In this document: positions 9,279 to 17,550 of the stretch, in pieces | Layout of the letters: the number at the start of each line of letters is the position of its first letter | Position numbering within the stretch: position 1 is the first letter of the stretch | Assembly (NCBI GenBank): GCA_022838705.1 | Contig: JALHJZ010000002.1 | Location: 124,001-188,000 of the forward strand | DNA: 64,000 bases | Reading direction: 5' to 3' | Source: Candidatus Bipolaricaulota bacterium | Lineage (GTDB): Bacteria; Bipolaricaulota; Bipolaricaulia; Bipolaricaulales; Bipolaricaulaceae | Position numbers and translations under genes: made by a program | The notes under the pieces: model-generated | Told to the model about the DNA's origin: nothing | Database searches by the model: none | The model's input: only the letters and a program-made list of their open reading frames with translations

Positions 9279-9758
9279 CTAGGCCTCCTCGCCCGGGCCC
9301 GCCACGGGCTGCGTGGTCTCCGCACGCCCACCGGCGGCCTCGATCTTCTCTTTCGCCGTCCGGCTGAACCGATCAGCCTTTACGACGAGCGCCTTCGTGA
9401 GCTCCCCTTCGCCCAGGACCTTCAGCCCACACTGGGGGTCCTTGATCAGGCCGCGGTGGGTGAGCACATCCAGCGACACCTCGTCGCCCTCCTCGAACCG
9501 GGCATCGAGCTCGCCCACGTTCACCACCGCGTACTCGACCCGCGCCACGTTGCGAAACCCGCGCTTAGGGAATCGCATCCAGAAGGGCGTCTGCCCTCCC
9601 TCGTACCCCGGCCGCACCGTGACCCCGGACCGCGAGTTCTGGCCCTTCGTCCCCTTCCCGGACTCGTGGCCGCCGTGGCCCGAGCTATAGCCGCGCCCGA
9701 CGCGCTTCTTGCCCCGTTTGCTCCCCGGGGTGGGCCGCAGGTTATCGAGCCTCTGCAT
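9279..9758 (-). CDS. rplO: 50S ribosomal protein L15 (uL15)
   Basis: A 159-residue L15 with the glycine-rich basic start KRVGRGYSSGHGGHESGKG and SRSGVTVRPGYEGGQTPFWM, then a globular domain with EYAVVNVGELDARF and VKADRFSRTAKEKIEAAGG. ATG chosen at 9756-9758 because it gives the family N-terminus MQRLDNLRPTPGSKRGKKR; the first 17 bases overlap the end of rpsE. The usual rpmD gene is not present between them. Confidence 0.95.
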   Translation of the reverse strand: MQRLDNLRPTPGSKRGKKRVGRGYSSGHGGHESGKGTKGQNSRSGVTVRPGYEGGQTPFWMRFPKRGFRNVARVEYAVVNVGELDARFEEGDEVSLDVLTHRGLIKDPQCGLKVLGEGELTKALVVKADRFSRTAKEKIEAAGGRAETTQPVAGPGEEA

Positions 9759-10254
9759 CTTCGACCTCCAGGATCTCTGCCACGGTCTTCCCCCGTCGGG
9801 CTGCGACCATGTCCGCCCCCTCGATCTGCCTGAACCCATCGAGGGTGGCCCGCGCCAGGTTGAGCGGGTTCGTGGAGCGGAGGGCCTTGGTGAGGATGTC
9901 GCGCACCCCGGCGATGCGGCACACCGCCCCCACCGTCCTCCCCGCGATGACGCCTGTGCCCGGGTAGGCCGGTCGGAGGAGGACCTTGGCAGCCCCAAAC
10001 TCGCCCCGCACCTCGTGGGGGATCGTCCCATTCTGCACCGGGACCGTCACGAGGTGCTTCATGGCGTCGCGGATCGCTTGCTGAACGGCCTGGGGGATCT
10101 CGACCGATTTCCCAACCCCCACCCCGACCTGGCCCGCGCCGTCGCCGGCAACGACCACGACGCGGAACCGAAGACGCTTCCCGCCCTTGGTGACCTTGCC
10201 CACCCGACGGATGTCAATGACCTCATGTGCTGGTTGCTCCGGGTACCTCGCCAT
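9742..10254 (-). CDS. rpsE: 30S ribosomal protein S5 (uS5)
   Basis: A 170-residue S5: double-stranded RNA-binding half with DIRRVGKVTKGGKRLRFRVV and GVGVGKSVEIPQAVQQAI, then the C-terminal half with GAAKVLLRPAYPGTGVIAG and ALRSTNPLNLARATLDGF. ATG at 10252-10254 shares one base with the rplR stop. The open frame extends upstream only as a shadow of rplR. Downstream it overlaps rplO by 17 bases. Confidence 0.95.
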   Translation of the reverse strand: MARYPEQPAHEVIDIRRVGKVTKGGKRLRFRVVVVAGDGAGQVGVGVGKSVEIPQAVQQAIRDAMKHLVTVPVQNGTIPHEVRGEFGAAKVLLRPAYPGTGVIAGRTVGAVCRIAGVRDILTKALRSTNPLNLARATLDGFRQIEGADMVAARRGKTVAEILEVEDAEAR

Positions 10255-10616
10255 CAGAACTCTAGCCCCCCCTCCCGGGCCGCCTCGGCCAGGGCGCGAA
10301 CCTTGCCATGGTAGGGATAGCCCGAGCGATCGAACACCACCTCGCGGATGCCGGCCGCGCGCGCCCGCTCCGCCACGACCGCCCCCACGGCCCGCGCCCC
10401 ATCCACAGTGTTGCCGACCCCGCGCTCTCGCACGGCAGCACACAACGTGGACGCGGACGCGATCGTTCTGCCCTGGGCATCATCCACGACCTGGGCGTAG
10501 ATGTGGTGGAGGCTCTTGTAGACACAGAGGCGGGGGCGATCCGCGGTCCCGTGGACCCGGCGCCGGATACGGGCCTTCCGCTTAAGCCGATGGTCGGCGC
10601 GTGTTGTTCTGGTCAT
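10254..10616 (-). CDS. rplR: 50S ribosomal protein L18 (uL18)
   Basis: A 120-residue L18 with RPRLCVYKSLHHIYAQVVDD and a C-terminal VVFDRSGYPYHGKVRALAEAAREGGLEF. It binds 5S rRNA. Two starts are possible: the ATG used here (10614-10616) and a GTG at 10623-10625 that would overlap the rplF stop as GTGA and add three residues. I prefer the ATG for length; the choice is not certain. Confidence 0.93.
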   Translation of the reverse strand: MTRTTRADHRLKRKARIRRRVHGTADRPRLCVYKSLHHIYAQVVDDAQGRTIASASTLCAAVRERGVGNTVDGARAVGAVVAERARAAGIREVVFDRSGYPYHGKVRALAEAAREGGLEF

Positions 10617-10621
10617 AACCG

Positions 10622-11167
10622 TCACCCTTTCGCCCCCAGTTTACCCGCCTTGCGCACGATCTCCTCCCCCCGATAGCGGATGCCGGTGCCGCGGTACGGC
10701 TCGGGCGGACAGAACGCACGGATGTCCGCCGCGACCTGGCCCACCAGCCGGTTGTCGATCCCACGGATCACGATCCGGGTGGGCTCGGGGACCGAGAACT
10801 CGATCCCATCGGGGACCTCGTACCGCACGGGGTGGGAGTACCCCAACTCCATGACGAGGGCGCGGCCCTCGGCGCGGGCGCGGTACCCCAGCCCTTGAAT
10901 TTCCAGTTCCTTCTGCCATTTCTCGGTCACACCGCGCACCATGTTCGCGATGAGCGCCCGGTACAGGCCATGACGGGCCCGGAACGGGGCGCGTTCAGCC
11001 TTGCGCTCCACGCGCACCTCCCCGTCCGCGACCTCGATCGCCACGAACTCCGGCTCGTACGGGCACTCCAGCGTCCCCTGGGGGCCGCGAACAGTGACCC
11101 GCCCCGGGCGAACCGTGACCTCGACCCCCGGCGGGATGCGGATGGGCTTCTTCCCGATCTTGGACAT
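10622..11167 (-). CDS. rplF: 50S ribosomal protein L6 (uL6)
   Basis: A 181-residue L6: MSKIGKKPIRIPPGVEVTVR at the start, two L6 repeats, and the C-terminal PEPYRGTGIRYRGEEIVRKAGK motif next to the sarcin-ricin loop site. Length is normal. It stands four bases after rpsH and before rplR, as in other spc operons. Confidence 0.96.
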   Translation of the reverse strand: MSKIGKKPIRIPPGVEVTVRPGRVTVRGPQGTLECPYEPEFVAIEVADGEVRVERKAERAPFRARHGLYRALIANMVRGVTEKWQKELEIQGLGYRARAEGRALVMELGYSHPVRYEVPDGIEFSVPEPTRIVIRGIDNRLVGQVAADIRAFCPPEPYRGTGIRYRGEEIVRKAGKLGAKG

Positions 11168-11171
11168 CGTC

Positions 11172-11582
11172 TCACCACACCTCGTACAGAAGCTCGCCGC
11201 CGACCCCGCGCCGCCGTGCCTCGCGGCCGGTCATGATCCCCTGCGAGGTGGAGAGCACAGAGGTTCCCAGGCCTCCACGCGTGTTGGGGATCTCGTCAGC
11301 GCCCACGTACACCCGCCGGGCAGAGGTGCTGACCCGCCGCAGCCCCTGGATCGCCGGGCGGCGGAAGCGGGTCCCCTCTCGCTTGTACTTGAGCGTGAGG
11401 CGGAGGGTGGGGCAGGGCTCGCCTTCATCCACGGTGTAGGACTCGATGTACCCTTCCTCCACCAGGATCCGCGCGATCTCCACCTTCATCCGCGACGACG
11501 GCATCGTCACCTCGGTCATGGACCGGGCGAGCGCGTTGCGGACCCGGGCGAGCATATCGGCAATGGGATCGTTCACCGTCAT
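11172..11582 (-). CDS. rpsH: 30S ribosomal protein S8 (uS8)
   Basis: A 136-residue S8: NDPIADMLARVRNALARS at the start and VSTSQGIMTGREARRRGVGGELLYEVW at the end (quoted in part: TSQGIMTGREARRRGVGG), the signature that binds 16S helix 21. In E. coli S8 also represses the spc operon by binding its mRNA; whether that holds here cannot be judged. Ten bases separate it from rpsN. Confidence 0.96.
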   Translation of the reverse strand: MTVNDPIADMLARVRNALARSMTEVTMPSSRMKVEIARILVEEGYIESYTVDEGEPCPTLRLTLKYKREGTRFRRPAIQGLRRVSTSARRVYVGADEIPNTRGGLGTSVLSTSQGIMTGREARRRGVGGELLYEVW

Positions 11583-11592
11583 CCCTTCCTCC

Positions 11593-11778
11593 TCACCACG
11601 CCGCCTTCTTCACGCCCGGGAGCTGCCCGTCCAGCGCGAGCTTGCGGAAGCAGAGCCGGCACAGGCCGAAATCGCCGATGTACGCCCGCGACCGCCCGCA
11701 CAGCCGGCACCGGTTGCGCTTGCGCACCGCGTACTTCGGGCGCCGGTTCGCCTTCTCAATCATGGCCTTGCGCGCCAT
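11593..11778 (-). CDS. rpsN: 30S ribosomal protein S14, type Z (uS14)
   Basis: A 61-residue short S14 with two CxxC pairs (CRLCG and CRLC, spaced by 12 residues), i.e. the zinc-binding type Z form common in thermophiles and Gram-positives. The start ATG at 11776-11778 gives MARKAMIEKANRRPKYAVRK; the open frame upstream is rplE shadow. Length is exactly that of the type. Confidence 0.95.
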   Translation of the reverse strand: MARKAMIEKANRRPKYAVRKRNRCRLCGRSRAYIGDFGLCRLCFRKLALDGQLPGVKKAAW

Positions 11779-11786
11779 CTTCCCTC

Positions 11787-12320
11787 CTATTCCTTGCGAA
11801 ACGCACACCCCAGCGCCGCGAGGAGCGCCCTGCCCTCCCGGTCCGTGCGCGCCGTGGTCACGATGGTGATGTCCATCCCCTGAGTGCGGACGACGTCGTC
11901 GTAGGAGATCTCCGGGAACACCATCTGCTCCGAGAGGCCGATCGAGAAGTTCCCGCGCCCATCGAACGCATCCGGAGAAACCCCCTTGAAATCGCGGATC
12001 CCGGGGAGGGCGACGTTGAACAGCTTGTACAGGAACTCGTAGGCCCGCGGCCCACGCAGGGTCACCATGCACCCAATGGCATCCCCTTGCCGGATCTTGA
12101 AGTCCGAAATCGCCCGCCGGGCCCGCGTCACGACAGGCTTCTGCCCTGCGATCTGCCCGAGGTTCGCCATCGCCCCCTCGAGAACCTTCGGGTCGTCATG
12201 CTTGCCCACGCCCATGTTCACCACGACCTTCTCCACCCGCGGGACCTGCATCACGTTGGCATACCCGAGCTCCTTCATGAGCTGCGGGACGATCTCCTCA
12301 CGGTACTGTGTGTAGAGCAT
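11787..12320 (-). CDS. rplE: 50S ribosomal protein L5 (uL5)
   Basis: A 177-residue L5: VPRVEKVVVNMGVGKHDDPK near the start, GQKPVVTRARRAISDFKIRQ, GCMVTLRGPRAYEFLYKL and DITIVTTARTDREGRALLAALG at the end. It binds 5S rRNA and contacts P-site tRNA. ATG at 12318-12320 gives MLYTQYREEIVPQLMKE; it lies four bases after rplX. Confidence 0.96.
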   Translation of the reverse strand: MLYTQYREEIVPQLMKELGYANVMQVPRVEKVVVNMGVGKHDDPKVLEGAMANLGQIAGQKPVVTRARRAISDFKIRQGDAIGCMVTLRGPRAYEFLYKLFNVALPGIRDFKGVSPDAFDGRGNFSIGLSEQMVFPEISYDDVVRTQGMDITIVTTARTDREGRALLAALGCAFRKE

Positions 12321-12324
12321 GGCG

Positions 12325-12633
12325 CTAGAACGTCGCCCCACACTGCTTGCAGCGGCGGAGCTTCTGCTGCTCCACCACGGCCACGCCCAGGCGGCTGGGG
12401 GCACCGCACTCTGGGCAGATCACCTTCACCTTCGAGAGGTGAACGGGGGACTCCCGCTTGATGATCCCCGGCTCGCGCACGGCCTGGGTTGGGCGCTGGT
12501 GTTTGGTCACGATGTTGACCCCCTCCACCAGGACCCGGCCCTTCTCCGGGAAGACCTGGAGGACCTTGCCGACCTTCCCCCGGTCGTCACCTGAGATGAC
12601 CTTAACCCGATCCCCTTTTCGCACCTTCCGCAT
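12325..12633 (-). CDS. rplX: 50S ribosomal protein L24 (uL24)
   Basis: A 102-residue KOW-domain protein: KGDRVKVISGDDRGKVGKVL at the start, EGVNIVTKHQRPTQ, then KVICPECGAPSRLG and RCKQCGATF. The two CxxC pairs suggest a zinc-binding C-terminus, in line with the zinc forms of S4, S14 and L36 here. It initiates large-subunit assembly. Confidence 0.95.
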   Translation of the reverse strand: MRKVRKGDRVKVISGDDRGKVGKVLQVFPEKGRVLVEGVNIVTKHQRPTQAVREPGIIKRESPVHLSKVKVICPECGAPSRLGVAVVEQQKLRRCKQCGATF

Positions 12634-12648
12634 CGTTCCTCCCGCTCC

Positions 12649-13011
12649 CTACACGACCTCCGGGGCGACCGAGATGATCCTCATCATCCCCCGCTCCCGC
12701 AGTTCACGTGCCACAGGCCCGAACACGCGCGTCCCCAGGGGCTGCAACGTTTTGTCAACGAGCACCACCGCGTTGTCATCGAAGCGAATCGTGCTGCCGT
12801 CCTCGCGGCGAAACGAGCCCCGCGTCCGCACCACCACGCCCCGCACGATGTTGCCCTTCGTGAACTCCGAGGTCGGAATCCGTTTCTTGACGGAAGCGAC
12901 CACGATATCGCCGATCTCGGCGGCGCTCTTCTTGCCGAGCACGTTGATGCACTCCACTTCCTTGACCCCAGTGTTGTCGGCCACCGTGAGCCGTGTCGTT
13001 GGGAAGATCAT
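12649..13011 (-). CDS. rplN: 50S ribosomal protein L14 (uL14)
   Basis: A 120-residue L14: TRLTVADNTGVKEVECINVL, GDIVVASVKKRIP, VRTRGSFRREDGSTIRFDDN and GPVARELRERGMMRIISVAPEVV. ATG at 13009-13011 starts MIFPTTRL, two residues shorter than the commonest form; upstream codons offer no other start. It binds release and silencing factors at the subunit interface. Confidence 0.95.
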   Translation of the reverse strand: MIFPTTRLTVADNTGVKEVECINVLGKKSAAEIGDIVVASVKKRIPTSEFTKGNIVRGVVVRTRGSFRREDGSTIRFDDNAVVLVDKTLQPLGTRVFGPVARELRERGMMRIISVAPEVV

Positions 13012-13015
13012 CGTC

Positions 13016-13261
13016 TCACCCTTCCGCGCGACGCACGATCTCCAGGAGCCGCCACCGCTTGAGCTTGGACAGGGGGCGCGTCTCCTCGATCCGCACGATG
13101 TCCCCCACCCGCGCCTGGCCAGCCTCGTCGTGCGCATAGTACTTGGTCCGCCGCCGCTGCCGCTTCCCGTAGAGAGGGGCCTCGACGAGGCGCTCCTCCA
13201 GCACCACGATCGTCTTCATCATCCGGTTGCTCACTACTCGGCCAATCCGTTGTTTACGCAT
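13016..13261 (-). CDS. rpsQ: 30S ribosomal protein S17 (uS17)
   Basis: An 81-residue OB-fold S17: RIGRVVSNRMMKTIVVLEER, AHDEAGQARVGDIVRIEETR and PLSKLKRWRLLEIV. Length is normal. ATG overlaps the rpmC stop by 8 bases (ATGCGTAA). Confidence 0.95.
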   Translation of the reverse strand: MRKQRIGRVVSNRMMKTIVVLEERLVEAPLYGKRQRRRTKYYAHDEAGQARVGDIVRIEETRPLSKLKRWRLLEIVRRAEG

Positions 13262-13445
13262 CTTCCCGTTCCTCGAGCACGGTCAACGCGCGGGCGATGT
13301 CGCGCTTCGTCTTCCCGATCTCCGCCGTGTTCGTCAGTCGGCCTGAGGCGAGCTGGAACCGCAGCGTGAACAGCTTTTTCTTCCCCTCGGCGACCCGCAC
13401 GCGCAGCTCGTCCGTGGAAAGATCCCGCAGCTCCCGGGCCTTCAT
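13254..13445 (-). CDS. rpmC: 50S ribosomal protein L29 (uL29)
   Basis: A 63-residue helical protein, MKARELRDLSTDELRVRVAE at the start and LFTLRFQLASGRLTNTAEIG, then KTKRDIARALTVLEER. ATG at 13443-13445 overlaps the rplP stop as ATGA; the longer open frame upstream is rplP shadow. It lies at the polypeptide exit, next to L23. Confidence 0.94.
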   Translation of the reverse strand: MKARELRDLSTDELRVRVAEGKKKLFTLRFQLASGRLTNTAEIGKTKRDIARALTVLEEREDA

Positions 13446-13870
13446 CGCTCCCCTCCCAACTGGAACCGCACCTTGAGCTGGGTCGGGATGGGCAGCTTGC
13501 ACGAGACACGACGATGGATCTCCTTGGCCTCGGCCTCGGTCACGCCGGAGAACTCGAACATGACCCGCCCCGGCCGCACCACGGCGACCCAGTTCTCGAC
13601 CGCTCCTTTCCCCTTGCCCATCCGCGACTCGGCGGCGATCTTCGTGTAGGGCTTATCGGGGAAGATCCTCACCCAAACCCGGCCGCGATGCGTGCCGCGG
13701 GCGAGCGCAGTCCGCACGGCCTCGATCTGCTGGCTCGTGATCCACGCCGGCGCCAGGGCCTGGATCCCGTACTCCCCGAACGCGACCTCCGCCCCCCGGC
13801 TGGCGATCCCCTTCATCCTCCCCCGCTGCTGCTTGCGGTACTTCGTCCGCTTGGGAAACAGGGCCGGCAT
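13442..13870 (-). CDS. rplP: 50S ribosomal protein L16 (uL16)
   Basis: A 142-residue L16: PKRTKYRKQQRGRMKGIASR, ALAPAWITSQQIEAVRTALA, RVWVRIFPDKPYTKIAAESR, MGKGKGAVENWVAVVRPGR. The arginine in RMGKGKG (hydroxylated in E. coli) is present. One base separates it from rpsC. Confidence 0.96.
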   Translation of the reverse strand: MPALFPKRTKYRKQQRGRMKGIASRGAEVAFGEYGIQALAPAWITSQQIEAVRTALARGTHRGRVWVRIFPDKPYTKIAAESRMGKGKGAVENWVAVVRPGRVMFEFSGVTEAEAKEIHRRVSCKLPIPTQLKVRFQLGGER

Positions 13871-13871
13871 C

Positions 13872-14534
13872 TCACTTCACCTCCGCCCCGGAGCGGTCGG
13901 ACATGGACCAGACCTCGCCGCGGAACACCCACGCCTTGACCCCGATCACCCCGTACTTCGTCCACGCCTCGGCGAGTCCGTAGTCCACATCAGCACGGAG
14001 GGTATGGAGCGGGACGCGCCCCTCCTTCATCTCCACCGACCGCGAGATCTCGGCTCCTCCGAGGCGCCCCGAGATCCGGATCTTCGCCCCTTGGGCCCCC
14101 GCGGCGATGATCCGGCGCAACGTCTCCTTCATCGCGCGGTATGGGTTGATCCGATTCTCGATCTGAAACGCAACATCCTGGGCCACAAGGGGAGCCTCGA
14201 ACTCCGGGCGCTCGACCTCCATGACCCCGATCCGCACCTCACGCCCGACCTCCCGGGATAGCTTCTCCTGGAGGGCCGCGATCTCGGCACCTCCCCGCCC
14301 GATGATGATCCCGGGCCGAGCGGCGCGGATCGTGACCGTCACCCGCCCCTCGGTCGTCCGCTCGATGAGGGTTTCGGCGAGCCCTGCCCCCTTGTACGCC
14401 TTGTGGATCGCCGCGCGCAGGCGGCAGTCCTCCGCCACGTACTCGGGGACTAGGGCGTCGGGGGCGAACCAGTTCGAACGCCACTTCCTGAGGACCCCAA
14501 TCCGGAATCCGACCGGATGCGTCTTGTGACCCAC
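13872..14534 (-). CDS. rpsC: 30S ribosomal protein S3 (uS3)
   Basis: A 220-residue S3: GHKTHPVGFRIGVLRKWRSN at the start, the KH motif VTVTIRAARPGIIIGRGGAE (about 65-84), and KIRISGRLGGAEISRSVEMK plus ADVDYGLAEAWTKYGVIGVK in the C-terminal domain. It lines the mRNA entry. GTG start overlaps the rplV stop by one base (TAGTG). Confidence 0.96.
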   Translation of the reverse strand: MGHKTHPVGFRIGVLRKWRSNWFAPDALVPEYVAEDCRLRAAIHKAYKGAGLAETLIERTTEGRVTVTIRAARPGIIIGRGGAEIAALQEKLSREVGREVRIGVMEVERPEFEAPLVAQDVAFQIENRINPYRAMKETLRRIIAAGAQGAKIRISGRLGGAEISRSVEMKEGRVPLHTLRADVDYGLAEAWTKYGVIGVKAWVFRGEVWSMSDRSGAEVK

Positions 14535-14875
14535 TACTCCTCCTTCTCCGCCACGGCCACGGTGATGTGGGCCATCGCCCGTCGCACGATATCGGCGCGC
14601 CCGAACGCCCGCGGGTTCAGCCGGCGGACCCGTGGCCCTTCATCCACCACAGCGCGCACTACAAAGAGCTTGTCCGCATCCATCTCGAAATTGTGCTGAG
14701 CGTTGGCCACCGCCGAATCGAGCACCTTGCGGATGAACCGGCTCGCCTTCTGCGGCGATAGGGCCAGGATTTGCCGCGCCTCGGCCACGGGCTTGCCCCG
14801 AATCTCGTTGATCACGAGCCGCGCCTTGAGGGGGGACATCCGCACAAAACGCGCTCTGGCTATCGCTTCCCGCAT
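14534..14875 (-). CDS. rplV: 50S ribosomal protein L22 (uL22)
   Basis: A 113-residue L22: FVRMSPLKARLVINEIRGKP, FIRKVLDSAVANAQHNFEMD, and the exit-tunnel hairpin end with DEGPRVRRLNPRAFGRADIV. Mutations in this hairpin give macrolide resistance in other bacteria. Thirteen bases separate it from rpsS. Confidence 0.95.
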   Translation of the reverse strand: MREAIARARFVRMSPLKARLVINEIRGKPVAEARQILALSPQKASRFIRKVLDSAVANAQHNFEMDADKLFVVRAVVDEGPRVRRLNPRAFGRADIVRRAMAHITVAVAEKEE

Positions 14876-14888
14876 CCCGTCACCTCGA

Positions 14889-15170
14889 TCACTTCGGAAC
14901 CGCAGTCTTCTTCTTCACGCCGCCGTGGCCACGGAACACCCGCGTGGGCGCGAACTCGCCCAGGCGGTGACCGATCATGGCCTCGGTCACCCGGACCGGG
15001 ACGTGCGTCCGACCGTTGTGGACGCGGATCGTGATCCCCACCATCTCCGGCGTGATCATCGAGCTCCGGGACCAGGTGACGACCTCCGCGATCTCCCCGC
15101 GCTTGACCTTGGCGAGCTTCTCCAGGACGTCGCGGGCTACAAACGGTCCCTTCTTCCTCGACCGCGCCAT
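14889..15170 (-). CDS. rpsS: 30S ribosomal protein S19 (uS19)
   Basis: A 93-residue S19: MARSRKKGPFVARDVLEKLA at the start, TWSRSSMITPEMVGITIRVH and GHRLGEFAPTRVFRGHGGVK. It pairs with S13 in the head. The ATG abuts the rplB stop directly. Confidence 0.96.
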   Translation of the reverse strand: MARSRKKGPFVARDVLEKLAKVKRGEIAEVVTWSRSSMITPEMVGITIRVHNGRTHVPVRVTEAMIGHRLGEFAPTRVFRGHGGVKKKTAVPK

Positions 15171-15992
15171 CTACTCCCTCCTCTTGAGGATCTTGGCGTC
15201 GCTCGCCTTGTTCTTCCGCGTCGGAACGCCCCGCGCGAGCTTCCCCCACGGCGTCTTCGACGGCCGACCCTCGCCGGTGCGGCCCTCGCCGCCTCCGTGC
15301 GGGTGATCGTCCGCGCCCATCGCTACCCCGCGCACGCTCGGCCGCCGCCCGAGGTGGCGCACCCGGCCCGCCTTGCCGTGCCGCACGTTCTTGTGGTCGG
15401 GATTGCTCACCCGCCCTACGGTGGCCATGCACGCCAAGTGGAACACGCGGATCTCCCCCGACGGAAGGCGGAGGATCGCCCGATCCTCCTCGCGCCCGAG
15501 GAGTTGGGCCGCTGTCCCGGCCGCCCGAGCCACCTTCCCCCGCGAACCGGGGTAGAGCTCCACGTTGTGCACGAACGTCCCGGCCGGGATCCGCCTGAGG
15601 GGCAACGCGTTACCCGGCTTGGGCTCCGCGCTCTCCCCCGCCTCAACCGTGTCCCCCACCCTGAGCTCCAACGGGGCAAGGATGTAGCGCTTTTCCCCAT
15701 CCCGATAGTGAAGGAGGGTGATCCACGCCGACCGGTTGGGATCGTACTCCACGGACACGACCCGCGCCGGAACCCCGTGCTTCTCACGGGCGAAGTCCAC
15801 CCACCGGTAGCGGCGCTTGTGGCCGCTTCCCTTGTGGCGCGTGGTGATCCGCCCCTGGTTGTTGCGGCCGACACTGCGGGCGAGCGGGGCGACAAGCCCC
15901 TTCTCCGGCTTGTCCCGCGTCAGCTCTCCGTAGTCGGGGGCCACAGCGTGGCGCTGCCCTGGCGTAACTGGCTTGAGCTTCTTGAGGCCCAT
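15171..15992 (-). CDS. rplB: 50S ribosomal protein L2 (uL2)
   Basis: A 273-residue L2: GRNNQGRITTRHKGSGHKRR near residues 41-60, PAGTFVHNVELYPGSRGKVA, and the C-terminal peptidyl-transferase-associated HPHGGGEGRTGEGRPSKTPW with the essential histidine (GRPSVRGVAMGADDHPHGG region). Complete and of normal length. Six bases separate it from rplW. Confidence 0.96.
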   Translation of the reverse strand: MGLKKLKPVTPGQRHAVAPDYGELTRDKPEKGLVAPLARSVGRNNQGRITTRHKGSGHKRRYRWVDFAREKHGVPARVVSVEYDPNRSAWITLLHYRDGEKRYILAPLELRVGDTVEAGESAEPKPGNALPLRRIPAGTFVHNVELYPGSRGKVARAAGTAAQLLGREEDRAILRLPSGEIRVFHLACMATVGRVSNPDHKNVRHGKAGRVRHLGRRPSVRGVAMGADDHPHGGGEGRTGEGRPSKTPWGKLARGVPTRKNKASDAKILKRRE

Positions 15993-15998
15993 TCTAGC

Positions 15999-16295
15999 TC
16001 ACCCCACGATGTCGATCTTGTGACCGGGGGCGAGCTGAACGATGGCCCGCCGTTCCCCCCGCGTCCGCCCGTGACGTCGGTCGAGCCGGGTCCGGCGCGG
16101 TTTCCCGGACCGGTTCATGACCCACACCCGCTCCACCTTGACCCCAAACAGGCCCTCCACTGCGGTACGGATCTCGTTCTTGCCGGCATCCGCCGCCACC
16201 TCGAACGTGTACTTGCCCTCTTCCATGCCCCGCCACGTCTTCTCCGACAGGACCGGGCGCAGGATTACATCTTCCAGATAGATTTCCCTACCCAT
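15999..16295 (-). CDS. rplW: 50S ribosomal protein L23 (uL23)
   Basis: A 98-residue L23: DVILRPVLSEKTWRGMEEGK, TAVEGLFGVKVERVWVMNRS and a basic loop with GKPRRTRLDRRHGRTRGERR. It is the docking site for SRP and trigger factor at the exit tunnel. The ATG overlaps the rplD stop by 8 bases (ATGGGTAG). Confidence 0.95.
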   Translation of the reverse strand: MGREIYLEDVILRPVLSEKTWRGMEEGKYTFEVAADAGKNEIRTAVEGLFGVKVERVWVMNRSGKPRRTRLDRRHGRTRGERRAIVQLAPGHKIDIVG

Positions 16296-16929
16296 GGCTC
16301 AGCCGCCCCTCCAGTGCCCGCACCGCTCCCTCCGTGAGGAGGATCCCGTCGTGGGCCAGCACGTCGTAGGCCGTGACCGCATCCGCGCGGATGCAAGTCA
16401 CGCCGGGAATGTTGCGGAACGAGTTCGCCACGGGGATCCCGTACTCCTCAGGGGCGACGACGACCAGCGTCTTCGCTGGGCAGCCGAGCCGTCCGAGGAG
16501 GGCGATCGCGTCCTTGGTGCGCGGCCGTTCGAACTCCATGCGGTCCACAACCCACACCATCTCCCCCCCGTAGCGGGAGGAGAGGGCCGCCGCCAGTGCC
16601 TTCCGCCGCATCCGCACTGGAAGCGCAAGTGACCACTCCCGCGGCTGGGGGCCGAACGTCACGCCCCCATGGCGCCAGAGCGGGGACCGCGTCGAACCGT
16701 GGCGAGCCCGGCCCGTGTGCTTCTGCGCCCACGGCTTGCGCCCCCCCCCGGAGACCTCGCCCCGCGTCTTCGTCGCTGCCGTCCCTTGACGCTTGTTGAG
16801 GAGCTGGATCCGCACCGCCCGGTGGAGAAGATCCGCCGACACGGGGGCGCCGAACACGGCCTCCGCCACCGCCGCTTCGGTCGGCGCCCCTTCCGGATCG
16901 CTGAACCGGTGAACGCGAACGTTAGGCAT
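16288..16929 (-). CDS. rplD: 50S ribosomal protein L4 (uL4)
   Basis: A 213-residue L4: RQGTAATKTRGEVSGGGRKP (about 49-68), QKHTGRARHGSTRSPLWRHG, GGVTFGPQPREWSLALPVRM and a C-terminal DVLAHDGILLTEGAVRALEG. The tunnel loop is present. L4 can repress the S10 operon in enterobacteria. Overlaps rplC by 8 and rplW by 8 bases. Confidence 0.95.
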   Translation of the reverse strand: MPNVRVHRFSDPEGAPTEAAVAEAVFGAPVSADLLHRAVRIQLLNKRQGTAATKTRGEVSGGGRKPWAQKHTGRARHGSTRSPLWRHGGVTFGPQPREWSLALPVRMRRKALAAALSSRYGGEMVWVVDRMEFERPRTKDAIALLGRLGCPAKTLVVVAPEEYGIPVANSFRNIPGVTCIRADAVTAYDVLAHDGILLTEGAVRALEGRLSHG

Positions 16930-17542
16930 CGTGCTTCCTTATCCGCAGCGCGCCCGACCGTGGGCCGGGGACCGACCCCCGTACGACGAGCAACCGCCGG
17001 CCGTTGTCGACCGCCAACACGGCCAGGTTCCGAACGGTGACCCGCTGGGCACCGTCGTGGCCGGGGTACTTCCTCCCCTTGACGACCTTCGTCAGCCCGC
17101 GTCCCGCCGCGCCCGGCCGCCGAAACCACTTGTGGCCGTGGGACCGAGGCCGGGAGTGGAACCGCCAGCGCTTGATCGTTCCCTGGAACCCCTTCCCCTT
17201 GGAGATCCCGGTGACGTCCACCATCTCCCCGGCTGCAAACAGGTCCACACCGACCTCCGTTCCGGGGGAGAACCGGCTCGGATCATCCACCCGCACCTCG
17301 TAGAGGTGCTTGCGGGGGGGGATGCCGATCTTGCGGAACTGGCCAAGGATCGGTCGCTTCACCTTGCGCTCGGCCACCGCGCCAGCACCGAACTGAACCG
17401 CCGCGTACCCGTGCCGGTCCGGGGTCTTCACCTCGACCACGACCGAGGGTTCGACCTCGATGACCGTGGCCGCCACCGCCCGCCCATCCCCGTCGAACCA
17501 CTGCGTCATCCCGACCTTGCGACCGATCAACTCAACTGGCAT
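16922..17542 (-). CDS. rplC: 50S ribosomal protein L3 (uL3)
   Basis: A 206-residue L3 from the ATG at 17540-17542 (MPVELIGRKVGMTQWFDGDG). Further marks: VDVTGISKGKGFQGTIKRW and PGAAGRGLTKVVKGRKYPGH with the conserved glutamine-methylation region changed in detail. A GTG at 17552-17554 overlapping the rpsJ stop as GTGA would add four residues; the ATG has the better family start and a GAGGG site. Confidence 0.94.
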   Translation of the reverse strand: MPVELIGRKVGMTQWFDGDGRAVAATVIEVEPSVVVEVKTPDRHGYAAVQFGAGAVAERKVKRPILGQFRKIGIPPRKHLYEVRVDDPSRFSPGTEVGVDLFAAGEMVDVTGISKGKGFQGTIKRWRFHSRPRSHGHKWFRRPGAAGRGLTKVVKGRKYPGHDGAQRVTVRNLAVLAVDNGRRLLVVRGSVPGPRSGALRIRKHDA

Positions 17543-17550
17543 GCCATCCC

